Shown here: positions 37,297-48,517 of the stretch, in pieces
Position numbering within the stretch: the stretch's first letter is position 1
Layout of the letters: every line of letters begins with the position of its first letter
Assembly: GCF_000002425.4 (NCBI RefSeq)
Contig: NC_037269.1
Location: forward strand, 449,599-513,598
From: Physcomitrium patens
Lineage: Eukaryota > Streptophyta > Bryopsida > Funariales > Funariaceae
Length of the DNA: 64,000 nucleotides
Reading direction: 5' to 3'
The notes under the pieces: model-generated
The model's input: only the letters and a program-made list of their open reading frames with translations
Told to the model about the DNA's origin: nothing
The model's database searches: none
Program-made: the position numbers and the translations under genes

Positions 37297-40200
37297 CCTT
37301 TTCTAAAAGTTTAATTAAGTATTCTTCTTGTATGCTTAAAATATATAGGACTTTTTGTAAAGAATTAAATTGAATAAAAGACAAGATAAATAAATATATC
37401 AATTATATATCTTAAATTCTAGAGTTTTAGTTTTCTAAATTCCACCCAATTTTGATGGTTTGCTGCTTAAGAAGTTGAATAAGAATAAATCTAAGGACGA
37501 GTTGATAGACCACATGTATAATAAAAATTATACTTTATATTCTTTGCATCTATTTTTCAAATTTTTACTAAAAAAATCTTTTCTAATTAAAATTAGCAAT
37601 CAAATTGAATTATTTGAAAAGATTTTATCGACCAAATAAGGCTCCAACCATATAGCATCAAATTTACTTCGAAAATCTAGTTTGTTGATATCTTGTAAAA
37701 AAACTAACATGTCAGGTCTAAAGATTCTAGCCTTATATTATTTGTTAAAGATATTTTTTATTTTATTTTATTTTATATTATTTTTTTATAGCCTTCATAA
37801 ATTAGAATTTTATCTTAATAAATTTTTAATATTTATTTTTAAAAGTCACATCTATTAATTTGGAATTAAGATTGTATACATGAAATTACTCTATGGATTT
37901 TATATATTAATCATTTGATATTTGTGGATAAATAGCCACATCATTTCCAACCATAAGATGATTAAAAATTTGTTTAAGTTATAGGAGGGAATTAAGATCA
38001 AATTCTTCAATCATGTCTTCTAATTTTTAATTTTCACTGCCATCAAAGTTTATCCTAAAGACATCTTTAATCTTAATAATATTGATAAGAGTAGCTAAAT
38101 CTACCTCTACTTCATTATTTTGCCAAGTGGCAAAACCTTCTATGAAATTGATATACATTACTTCATGTATACTTGAAGTGGATTTTTTCTAATCATTACA
38201 TGAATTCCTTGTCATCCTTTCAATTATATAATTTGGGGCCTATACAATTTAGTGGGATAGGTTTGACTATATTAGGTTGAGTCAATTCATTTCTCTCTAA
38301 ATTAGCAAATCTCACCTTTTTTTTCAATTCTTGCATGAGTTGAAGAATGTATATTTCATTGTCAAAAGAATCAATAGAGATTTTTTCTAATGCTACTTCT
38401 TAAAGTTGAATAATGATCTTTGTTAAATTTTTTAGAAGGCCATAAATGATATGGAATTTTTTACTACTATAATCAATTTTTGCCTTAGTTTTCCTTAACC
38501 AAGATCTATCTAATAGTAAAAAATAAGAATTCTTATTTAAGTACATATAAATAATATAGAAAATAAAAAAATACTCTTCAACTTTTGTTATCACCTTACA
38601 TCCACTAATTTGGTCAAAAGAAGTATTTTAGCATTGATTATCCATATTAATTACATAGAAAGAAGGACCATTGATACTAAGGTCTAAATTTTCCATAGTT
38701 TGTATAGACATTATATTTAATTCACTATCTCTATCTACAATTGTATATGAGATGATCTTATCAACTATCAATACTTCCAATTCTATTGCCTTGACTTCTT
38801 ATATCCCTTGAATTATTTTCACATGGAGTCGGATTTTTATCTTAGACCTTTGACATTTTCTAAAAAATAAGCCTATTTTAAAAATCCTTCTCATCATTGG
38901 AGAAACCTCTAATAATTGTATAATAGGTATATTGGCCTTAATTTTCTTTAAGTCATATAAATCATAAGATTTCCTTTGATCTTCAATTTTTAAGAAAAAT
39001 GAGGTATTACATTCTAATTTAGGAATCTTAGAACCTTTTCAATCTTTTATAGAAGAAAATCCCTCTACATGAATTTTTTTGATTTCTATATTGGATTTTT
39101 GGAAGAAGTTGGATTCAAAATTTGAGAATAATAGTTGTGACTTCTTTATGTTATTTGATGCATCTTTTGAGGCTTCATTTAGATCAAAGAAGTGAATAAA
39201 ATCCTTTGAGCTATTCTCATTTTTTATTGAGGTAAAAGAGAGAAGTCTAGTATACTTAGACCTTGTTATAATTACCAAAGCCGACATATTAAGAATTTCT
39301 TTATTTTTACTAGGAACTTCTTTATAGAAAATATAATTCATTTGAGAAGATGAAGGTTGTTCTATAATAATTTGAGAACCTTGTTTTTCATATGGTATTT
39401 CTAAATACTTTATATCTTATGAATTTTTTCTTTTATTTTGTTGGACATATTGATGTTAGCTACTATTTAATTAAATAAATCCTCTTTGTATATTTAAACC
39501 TAAGAGAAGATGTCGGATTTGATGATTATTATTATAATTGTAAAATAGATTAAGAGATCTTAAGCTATTATCGAAATTTGGGATTCTTACTTCTTTCAAG
39601 TAGTCTTGGGCTTCTTGTTGATAATTTTCTTATGAAAATTTTAAAGAAACTATCTTATCAGATTATCTACTTACATCCATAGGATCGTTTCTCCCACAAT
39701 TTCTACATACTACTCCATTTTTTGTCCAACAATTACTCGGTGGGTGTTTTTTGCCACAAAAGTGATATTCTTCTTACTCTTATCTTGGTTGATTTTTAAA
39801 ACCTTAATAAAGATAACTACAACCTTAAGGATAAGCATTAGTTCTTAAATTTTTTTATTTTTATGAAGTAAATTATAGAATTGTTATCAATCAAGATTTT
39901 ATTGGTAATTTTGTGGATTTGAAGAAAACAAGCTAAAATGCCCTGATTAGCAATATTAAGTATACCACAATTTTGAAGTAAACCTATTAAATTCTATAGA
40001 AAAAAAGGCTTGATTTGGATTTTGGCTCTTAATTCAAAATGTCATATGTTCTTAAATAACTTTCATCTATTGTGTCAATTCATTTAGGAATTATTGTTGG
40101 CTTTAAAAGGCTTTATTTTTAAATTCCATCTTTCATTTATTTCTATTCTTTGAATAAGTCAATTCTATAAAATTGGTTAATATTTCAACATCTAAAAATA

Positions 40201-40847
40201 TAGAATAATGGTTTATAATTTGGAATTGATTTTTTATAGCCCCATAAAGGTATTATTAAGAATTACCTACTTTTAAAGTGTAGATTAGAATAAAATTTGG
40301 AATTTTATAGTCTTCTTTCTTCGACATCTTTTCTTCTTTCTTGTAAATATCTTCAATTATCTAGGCTATATTTTTAACATCTTTTAAGTTTTTTGGCCTT
40401 CCTTTGAAAATTTTCTTAATTATATCTTCACTATTGAATCCTTGAATAAAAAACTAACTAAAGATGTCATCTATAAGCAGGATTTCTACAAACCAAGTTA
40501 CTTCAATTTCAAATTGCCAAATATAATTGACAATCTCTTTATCTTTTTTTTATCTCAAAACAAAAAGAGCTATGAAGGTATTAATCTTGCCTACTTTTGC
40601 TCTAAATTTTTTTAAAAATGCTCTCATGAACATGTTCCAATTCTTAAAGGCTTATAAAAAATAATTATTATACCATTCATAAGCTCCATCTTTTAATCTG
40701 CCTAAAAATCTTACAAGATAATATTTAAAATTGATTATTAAACACATTGTAAGAAGTTCCATAAACCTTTCTATGTATATTGTTGGATCGTCATCTCTAG
40801 TTTCTTTAAAAATAAGAAAGTTGTATGGAAATATTTTTAATTTAAAA

Positions 40848-40869
40848 TATATATATATATATATATATT
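40848..40869. repeat. (AT)n microsatellite
   Basis: Eleven AT units inside F3 gag. Confidence 0.9.
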
Positions 40870-41608
40870 ATAATTTTTTTTCAATTTTTTATCTTCTTCT
40901 TTATCTTCAAGTAAGACTTCTAACTTTTCTTATAACTTTCTATTAGTTGCTTGAAGAAAAAGCTCCACTTTACTTAGATCCAATAATTACCTTTCTTTCT
41001 TTGATAAATAAGAATATTAATTTTTAAATACTATTAATAATTTTTTTGCTAAAAGATCCTTCTTTGGCCTTTCAATTCATTCAAAAAATGACTTTTTTGT
41101 GAGCTTGTCACTATCTTTCAAGAAAAACTCATTTTTCAATACTTAAGAATATTTCTCCCATAAACTACTAAAATTTTCTATAGGAGATTTTACTTGATTT
41201 TTTATTTCTAGTACAAAATTTAATTCAAATAATTGAACCATCTTCCTTTCTAAAACATGCTATAATTCTATTTCTTTTACATAACATCTTAAATATTTTA
41301 TAATATCCTTTCCTTCAAATTGAATGATTTTATCCATAACCACTTGTAATTTTTTATTTTTCATATCTTCTTTATGATCTTTAACCTGTTGCTATTGCAT
41401 AAATAAGGCAAAAGCCTCAACCATGCTTACAGAGTTGGAAACAAAATACATACCTTGTCCTCTATTAGTTTTGCCACTTGTAGCTCCAATTGAAATACTA
41501 CCCATAGCTCTTCTTTCAACTCTCTTCTCTTCCTTTTTTATAATTTAAATAATCTAAGAAAACCAAATACCTTCTACATCAAGCCTTTGATGTTGGATTT
41601 ACCAAATA

Positions 41609-42285
41609 TATCATATTACGTGAAGTTTTGCTCGAGAATGCACCAAATACTTGGCTATGGAAGGTAGAATAGAAATTACTATAATAAAATTCTAATTCTC
41701 ATAGTATACTAAATAAATTCTAATAAAACCATAGAAAAACCAAAGACGCTTTAATCAAATTCAAAAGAACCTTAACAAAATTATAAATGAAACAATAAGA
41801 AATCTTAAAGGAATTCAAAGAAAATCCATAATAAATCTTAAAAGAATCTTTAATAAATCCTTAAAAAATTTAAAAATAATCACAAATATATCTTAAATAA
41901 ATTTCAATTAAGTTCTATTTTGACCCTCACTGAAATCCTAATGGACTTCAATCAAATCCTAAAAAAATCCTAAATCTTAAATCAAATCTTAGAAAAATCC
42001 TAAATCTTAAATCAAACCTTAGACAAATCCTAAATCCTAAACCAAACCCTAGTCAAATTCTAAATCCTAAAGCAAATCCTAGTCAAATCCTAAATCCTAA
42101 ACCAAATCCTGTACCAAATCTTAATCCTAAATCAATCTAATCTTAATACTATTTAAAACCTCAATATCTATCAATCAAACTATTGATCTTGCTTAAAACT
42201 TTATACACTTTCAACAACAAAATTAGCAATAAGAACACAAAATTTGAAGATAATTGAACTTATTAAATAGAAGAAAAATCCTAAA
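41609..42285 (-). mobile_element. F2 LTR, 3' half only
   Basis: Minus-strand end of F2 at left (TATCATATTACGTGAAG, with GAGAATGCACCAAATACTT), followed rightwards by the CCTAAATCC tract (about 41940-42120). The other half of F2 is missing; the right edge is indistinct. It cuts off the 5' end of F3 copy 3. Confidence 0.6.
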
Positions 42286-42291
42286 ATCCAC

Positions 42292-43897
42292 TGTTGTATT
42301 ATAATACAATTATACGATGAAAGATAATAATATAAATCTTATTATAGAAGAGTCAAGTTAAAAGATAAAGGATAAAAATATAAATAAAGGATAAAAAGAT
42401 AATAAAACTTTTAGTAGTAATGATGCCTTTTTAAAAAAGTAACTTCTATTTACTTTGTTAGACCATAAATATGGCAAAATAAAATATATTAGCAAAATAA
42501 AAGATATAAGCATTTAAAGAAAGAATTTAGGAGTTGATTTTAACAAAAATTAAATCAAAAAAAAAAAAATTGATACCTAGGGAGGGCTGGTTATCAACCT
42601 GGGTCGAAATCAGACCCTGAGGCACAAAACTAAGAACCTACAGTAACTTGGAGGTTTTTTTTGTAGATTGGAGAGTGGGCTTTGATAGTAGACTAGATAG
42701 GATTTCTATGAGCATTGGTTTTTGGGCGATTTGAATTTTTAATGACTTTATAAGAGCTTTACAAAAACAAGTTTGTGTTTGGATGACTTAGATTTTGTAA
42801 AATAAAATAGGATTGACGTTTTTGGCAGTTTCAAGAGTTTTGTAATAGATTTATGGATGAAATTTTATAAACTAATGGTTATAGTTGTGCTTAATGTGTG
42901 TTGTGAATCTTAGCTCAATCTAACAATTGAATTGAGGATTATTGAGGTTTAAGTGGATGAAGGATTCAAAAAGTAGAATTTTAGGTTTAGTGAGGATTTT
43001 TAAGATTTCTTGTAATCTACTAGTTAGATTGGAGTGAAATTTATGTACGAGGATATTAAACTTGTTTTTCTATGTATATAAGAATTTTGAAATCAATTGA
43101 ATGGTGAAAAAGAGAGATATTGGCTCTGGAAGATTGGCATCAAGGTCAGAGAAGGAGGCCGGCCAATATCCAAGCACATTTTTAAGACTATCATCTATTT
43201 GGTAATTCCGATCATTTTCAAAAAATTTGTGCTTGTTATCAATTTAATTTTTAAGAAGTGTGCAAATTTTGAGTTAAGACCAATGAATCATCTATTACTA
43301 ATGGAGGTTTAAATATATTATAGAAATTACTAGGATTTGAATTAGGATAAGGGTTTGGTTTAAGATTTAGGATTTGCTTAGGATTTGATTTAGGATTTAG
43401 GATTTTCTTAGGATTTGGTTTAGGATTTGGTTAGGATTTGATTCAGAATTAGGATTTTATTTAGGATTTATAGTTTGGTTAGGATTTTGTTAGAATTTGA
43501 TTTAGGATTTAGGATTTGATTTAGGATTAGAATTTAGGATTTCATAAAGATTTGGTGTAGGATTTAGAATTTGGTTAGGATTTGATTTAGGATTTAGGAT
43601 TTTATTAGGATTTATTTAAGATTTAAGATTTAACTAGTTTTTGGCATAAAAATTGAATGAAGTCTAATAGGATTTTAACTAGGATTAAATTAAGATTGAA
43701 TTGAGATGTATTTGAGATATATTTGTGAGCATTTTAATATTTCTTTAAGTTTTCTTATTGTTTCTTTATAATTCTTTTGAATTTTCTTTTGAATTTGATT
43801 AAAGCTTACTTAGCATTATTATGGTCTAATTAGAGTTTGATTAGTATTCTATTAGACTTAGGATTTTGTTGTTGTAATTTCCATTCTACCTTCCAAT
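42292..43897 (+). mobile_element. F2 LTR lacking its last ~55 bp
   Basis: Starts TGTTGTATTATAATAC, the best-preserved F2 start. It contains the GCATCAAGG-GGAGGCCGGCCAATATCCAAGCACA landmark (43137-43176, given in parts) shared with 54139-55834, and a TTTAGGATTT tract (43330-43640). It breaks off at CTACCTTCCA, just before the expected end, and is joined directly to the 3' internal end of F1 copy B. Confidence 0.7.
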
Positions 43898-43910
43898 ATA
43901 ACCCTCCCTT

Positions 43911-44345
43911 CTAGGGACAAGTTCCACGAGGAGCGGTCTTCAAGATATGGCGAATTATATTTGCTACATACTCCGATCTTTGTTCTCTTCGAAGATGGTT
44001 GATAGGTCCTCTCAACCATCTATAGTGTCTCATACGATGGCAAAAAGACCACCTTGTTATTTGGTCATTATTGAGGCCTTCATAACTTCCTTCAAATAAA
44101 ACATTTGGAATATTGTCAGGACTTGTTCCTACCTCTAATAAAATCACTAAACATTGGGAATTTCTTCCAAGGTCATGATATCAAACACGTTGTATCTCGC
44201 CATTTATTCGAGGAAGGATTTGTCATTCTTGAGGATCTTCATCTCGATTCCGTTGTCTTGAAGGTTGTGACAATTACAATGTCTCATCTAATAAGTCCAC
44301 AAATGAAAGCTCTTGAGTTGAATCTGTTGGTTGTTAGTACTCCAT
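43911..44345 (-). pseudogene. F1 ORF3, copy B
   Basis: A frame in the same position as the third ORF of copies C and E, starting at the equivalent ATG (44345). It contains NVLFEGSYEGLNNDQIT, HYRWLRGPINHLRREQ and SEYVAN. A small deletion near the end removes the usual stop, so the frame runs a few codons further (ending PRGTCP). Upstream of codon 66 it has stops. Function unknown; see the copy E entry. Confidence 0.6.
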
Positions 44346-44479
44346 CTCATCACAAATACACAGAAGTTACAATAAAAGATAGAAGGTAGAATGTTATTTT
44401 CCTTTAATCTTGTTTCTTTTATAGCAAAAGTTTGCTATTCTTCATCTTGATTTTGATAGATGTCATTGATGAAAGACTT

Positions 44480-46080
44480 CAACTTTCTTTGTTACATTTG
44501 TAAGATTCTTTGATGGCTCCCATGTGCATTCACTAATATCATATCTGTGCCAATGAACAAGATATTCCAACCTACTTCAGTGCGACCTTGAGTCTAAGAC
44601 TTCTTCCACCTCAAATTCTTGGTTATTATCCACTTCTATAAGAGGAGGTGGTATTTATCTTTTTCCCAAGATATTCACTATCTTATATGGCTCCAAAAGA
44701 GACATGTGAAATATATGATGGATCTTCATAGACTCTTGTAGATGTAATCGATAGGCAATAGGATTGATTTTTTCACAAATAGGAAAAGGTCCCAGCCTAC
44801 GATAATATAATTTATCACAAAGATGAGTAGTCTTGATAATACTAAAAAGTAATCATACCTTGTCACCTATATTATATTATAGTTCTTCTTTGCAATAGAC
44901 ATCTGTATTGATCATTTGTCATTCTTGAGCTTCCTTTAATTGTACCTTCATTGTTGTATGTAGCTCTGACAAATAATTTGCTAAATCTTCTGTTGCAGGA
45001 TTATCAACTTTTGAAAAGTCAAAAGTATCAAGATGTGGATGATAACCATAATTGGTAAAGAAAGGTGTTTATTGAGTAGAAGAATGTGTCGAATTATTAT
45101 ATGCAAACTCTACCAATGGTAAAAGAGTTTTCTAATCATCTTGATGATAGTTGATGATACATGTCAAACACTACTCCAAAACTTGATTTACTCATTTTAT
45201 TTGTCCATTAGTTTGAAGATGAAAAGTTGAAAAAAGCTTTATATCCACCTTTAGAATCTTAAATAGGATTCTCCAAAATCTTGATACAAATTGAGTCCCC
45301 ATATTCAATATAATATCGTTTGGCAATCCATGATAGTGATAGATATTATTAATGAAAAGCTTAGCTATTTCTTCACGTGTAATAGATTTTGTATATAATA
45401 TAAAATATGCCATCTTGGTAAAATGATCTACTATCACAAATATAGAGTCATAAGAACGTGAGATTGGAAGATCTGTGATGAAATCCATAGAAATAAAAGA
45501 CCATGCTTGTTCTTGAATGGGTAACAGCTGAAGAAGTCTATAAGGTCAATGATGAGGAGTTTTTGATCTTGAGAAAATATAACAAGATTGTTCAAAATCC
45601 TTCACTGCCTTCCACATTTGTGGCCACCAAAAATCCTTGGATATTAGTTCTTAAGTTTTATTGTACCAAAAATGTTCGGGTGCTAAAAAGTCATGACAAG
45701 CTTGAAGAACACGTAATTGAGTTTCACCTTTTGGAACATATAGGCATCCTTCAAAATATAATAGATTATTCTTGAACTCAAACTTGGAAGTATCATGAGA
45801 CTTAGAGGAAGTATCCTTGATATCCTGAACAAGAGGATTAGAGGACATGCTTCATTGAATTTGGCTCACAAATATTGATTTTATAGCTCAAAGATGAAAA
45901 TGCTCGCACTTCAAGAGAATTGATCTTTGTTGATCAAAAGATGCATCTCCTTCTTTTGGTGGAAGATAAGAACGTCTAAAAAGAGCATCCGATAGACCTT
46001 GTTATTTTTCGGGTCAATAAAGGATCCTGAAATTGAATCTAGATAAAGACATGCTCAAACGAGATTGACAACAATTCAAG
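44480..46080 (-). pseudogene. F1 integrase and chromodomain, copy B
   Basis: Integrase inserts element cDNA into the genome; its C-terminal chromodomain is thought to guide insertion to marked chromatin in chromoviruses. Visible: the zinc-finger region (45848-45651; VLQACHDFLAPEHF); core MDFITDLPISRSYDSIFVIVD (first Asp region) and LPNDIILNMGTQFVSRFW, in which the DRG of relatives has become NMG, losing the second catalytic Asp; STFHLQTNGQ; and a chromodomain (EFEVEEVLDSRS, RYDISECTWEP). Stops interrupt it, for example in the chromodomain. Confidence 0.75.
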
Positions 46081-46085
46081 ACATA

Positions 46086-47595
46086 TTGTCGTAATATGTG
46101 AAGTCTTGCTTGAGAATGCTCCAGACACTTGGTTGTGGAAGGTAGAATCAAAATTACAACAACAAAATCCTAATTCTAATAAAATATTAACTAAAATCTA
46201 ATTAGAGCATAATAATGCTAAACAAGCTTTAATCAAATTCAAAGAAACCTCAAAGAAATTTCAAAGAAATAATAAGAAATCTTAAAGAAATATTAGAATG
46301 ATCACAAATAAATCTCAAATACATCTCAATTTGATCTTAATTTAATCCTAGTTAAAATCCTATTGGACTTCATTCAAAATTTAGGCCAAAATTAATTAAA
46401 TTTTAAACCCTAAATAAATCCTAATAAAATCCTAAATCCTAAATCAAATCCTAAACCCTAAACCAAATTCTAACCAAACTTTAAATCAAACCTTAAATCT
46501 TAAATCAAAACCTAATTAAATCTTAAACCCTAAACCAAATCTTAAATCCTAAACCAAACCTTAACCATAAATCAAATCCTAACCAAATCCTAGTAATTGT
46601 CACGGCCATAATCATGTAAGCTAATAATTACATATAGAAATAGGTAGAAGTAAGTAAAAGTAGATAAAAGTAAGTTAATTCTATAATATTTAATATAGAA
46701 GCTTCCTAGAAACTTCCTAGACACTGCTTTGACTTCATAGGTGTCTTTAATTGACTTTTTGGATTAGAAACGTGGTCAACAAGTTGGCCATGTGCCACAC
46801 ATGTTGTTAGCTTGAAGATCAAGCTAACTATGTGGCCCACACGTAGAAAAACTTGCCTTGTAAGTCAAGGCATGTGTCCTACAAAGTCAACACATATTGG
46901 AGGTCTTATAGAACGTCGCCACGTAGCCCCTAGTTAGATAGTATATATAGAGACAAGAGTGAAGGCTTCTTCACTCTTGTCAACTCTTTTCTTGCTTCTA
47001 GTCCAGGTTCAAGAGTCTTTAGTTTCTTGTCTTTTGGCAATAGCCATTCCAATTTCCTTTTAATATACCTACTTGTTTATATTTTGACTTATTATATCGA
47101 GATAGCCTTTTGGTGTATATTTTCCCTCATCGAATCTTTGTCATTGACAGTAATTTCTATAATAAAATTAAACCTCAATAGCTATAAATGAACCATCGAA
47201 CCAAGGTGTGCTTAATATGTATTGTGAATCTTAGCTTGATATAAATTCAACCATTATATTTGTGCCTCAGAATTTGTTTTGATCTAGGTTGATAATCGGC
47301 CCTCTTTGGGTAGTAATATCTAGTTTTTTTAGGTAATTTTTGCTAGAATTTATTCTTAACTTCTTCCTAAAGATATTTATATCATTTAATTTTCCAATCT
47401 AACTTATTTTGCCTTATTTATGGTCCTATAAAGTAAGTAAAAGCTATTTTTTTAAAAAAAATAACATTACTACTAAAAATTTTACTACCATCCTATCTTT
47501 TATCCATATTTTTTTACTTTTTCTTTCAACTTGGCTCTTCTATAATAAGTTTCATATTATTATCTTTTACCATATGGTCATGTTACAACACAACA
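46086..47595 (-). mobile_element. F2 solo LTR nested in copy B RNase H
   Basis: Minus-strand F2 unit with both ends (start TGTTGTGTTGTAACATG at 47595, end CATATTACGACA at 46087). RNase H coding similarity breaks at 46085 and resumes at 47596. The flanks ACATA (46081-46085) and ACGTG (47596-47600) both align to ACGCG in copy E, consistent with a 5-bp target duplication decayed by C-to-T and G-to-A changes. It is itself interrupted by an F1 solo LTR at 46598-47149. Confidence 0.75.
46598..47149 (+). mobile_element. F1 solo LTR with perfect 5-bp target duplication
   Basis: A 552-bp F1 LTR, TGTCACGG...TTGACA, flanked by GTAAT on both sides (46593-46597 and 47150-47154). Removing it and one GTAAT rejoins the F2 sequence, as seen by comparison with the uninterrupted F2 near 55130. 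This defines the F1 LTR ends unambiguously. Confidence 0.92.
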
Positions 47596-47725
47596 ACGTG
47601 CTGACATGAAATATTTAAGGTTCTTATGGTTTATATATACGGTAACTGGACTTGAGGTGCCTTCTAGATAATGATGCCCTTCTTAAATTGAATATACAAT
47701 TACAAGGAGCTCTTTATCATGGATC

Positions 47726-47744
47726 TGTCACGGACATAATCATG
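47726..47744 (+). repeat. Extra 19-nt copy of the F1 LTR start
   Basis: TGTCACGGACATAATCATG immediately precedes the 5' LTR, which starts TGTCACAGACATAATCATG. It is a tandem duplication or the stub of an earlier F1 insertion. Confidence 0.85.
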
Positions 47745-48305
47745 TGTCACAGACATAATCATGTAAGCTAGTAATAACATATACAAATATATAGAAGTAA
47801 GTAAAAATACGTAAAAATAAGTTAATTCTATAGTATTTAATATGGAAGCTTCCTAGAAGCTTCATAGATACTGCTTTGATTTCATAGGTGTCTTTAATTG
47901 ATTTTTTGGATTAGAAACGTAGTCAACAAGTTGGCCATGTGCCACACATGTTGTTAGCTTGAAGATCAAGCTAACTATGTGGCCCACACATAGAAGAACT
48001 TGCCTTGTAAGTCAAGGCATGTGTCCTACAAAGTCAACACATATTGGAGGTCCTATAGAACGTTGCCACGTAGCCCCTAGTTAGATAGTATATATAGAGA
48101 CAAGAGTGAAGGCTACTTCATTCTTGTCAACTCCTTTCTTGCTTCTAGTCTAGTTTCAAGGATCTCTAGTTTTCTTGTCTTTTGGCAAAAGCCATTCTAG
48201 TTTTTCTTTCAATATACATACTTGTTTATTTATATTTTGTTACCTCTCTTTGAGTGAAGGCTAACTTATCTGAATTGTTTTTTCATCGAGTTCTTGTTCT
48301 TGACA
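47745..48305 (+). repeat. F1 5' LTR of copy C
   Basis: 561 bp, TG...CA. The U3 carries three perfect inverted repeats (47936-47950, 47953-47975, 48001-48019) and a TATA-like box (48088-48097). Followed by the leader. Confidence 0.95.
48088..48097 (+). promoter_or_regulatory. TATA-like box of the F1 LTR
   Basis: AGTATATATAGAG context, conserved in all F1 LTRs of the window (2573-2582, 53932-53940 and 58624-58632 in matching orientation) and in F1b (about 56161). Position within the LTR fits the U3/R promoter of a Pol II retroelement. Confidence 0.6.
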
Positions 48306-48517
48306 GATTGACAAGAGTACACCTACAATATCAAAGCTTTGCCTAATCTTGATTGAGAGTAGATTACCCCTTTTTCTTGATAAGATATAAGCATATTAGA
48401 AGTTGCGGATTACCCTCTTCTAAACTGATATTGTTCTTAGTATTTTCTTTGTTCTCAAGTCCTCTCTTCTATTTGTTTAGAGCGATATTAGATATCTTCT
48501 TTCTTCTAAGTATTATC

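Larger units (their letters stand above)
35830..41600 (-). mobile_element. F3 gypsy-like element, copy 3, internally deleted
   Basis: Minus strand: gag begins near 41520 (MGSISIGATSGK), then a first helical region (YLRCYVKEIELEHVL, about 41300), a retrotransposon-gag domain (40760-40380; LKDGAYEWYNNYF, LKKFRAKVGKINTF, YIWQFEIEV), a zinc knuckle (39780-39680; YHFCGKKHPPSNCW, VVCRNCGRNDPMD), a linker (39341-39039), a protease tail (38594-38400; LLLDRSWLRKTKAKIDY) and a pol C-terminus (about 38040-37560; NRCKEYKV). No RT, RNase H or integrase core lies between protease tail and C-terminus. The 3' terminal repeat follows at 36783-35830. The 5' LTR is missing; F2 abuts at 41609. Confidence 0.65.
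43898..47725 (-). mobile_element. F1 chromovirus copy B, 3' part (interrupted)
   Basis: Minus strand: third ORF (43911-44345), chromodomain (about 44640-44530), integrase core and zinc finger (about 45850-44990), part of RNase H (46080-45870 and 47725-47601). It is interrupted at 46086-47595 by an F2 solo LTR. Its 3' LTR is absent: the F1 polypurine-tract region is joined to F2 at 43897/43898. Its 5' half (RT to 5' LTR) is absent: RNase H stops at 47725, where copy C begins. Confidence 0.8.

Noticed and set aside
43330-43640. CRISPR-like regular spacing of TTTAGGATTT units
   Set aside because: Spacing is irregular, units are degenerate, and the setting is a plant nuclear genome.
42292-43897. 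F2 as a DNA transposon, because its ends show a partial inverted similarity (TGTYGTAA...)
   Set aside because: Nested copies have 5-bp flank duplications and TG...CA ends, which fits an LTR better. No transposase is seen. It remains possible because no F2 internal region was found.
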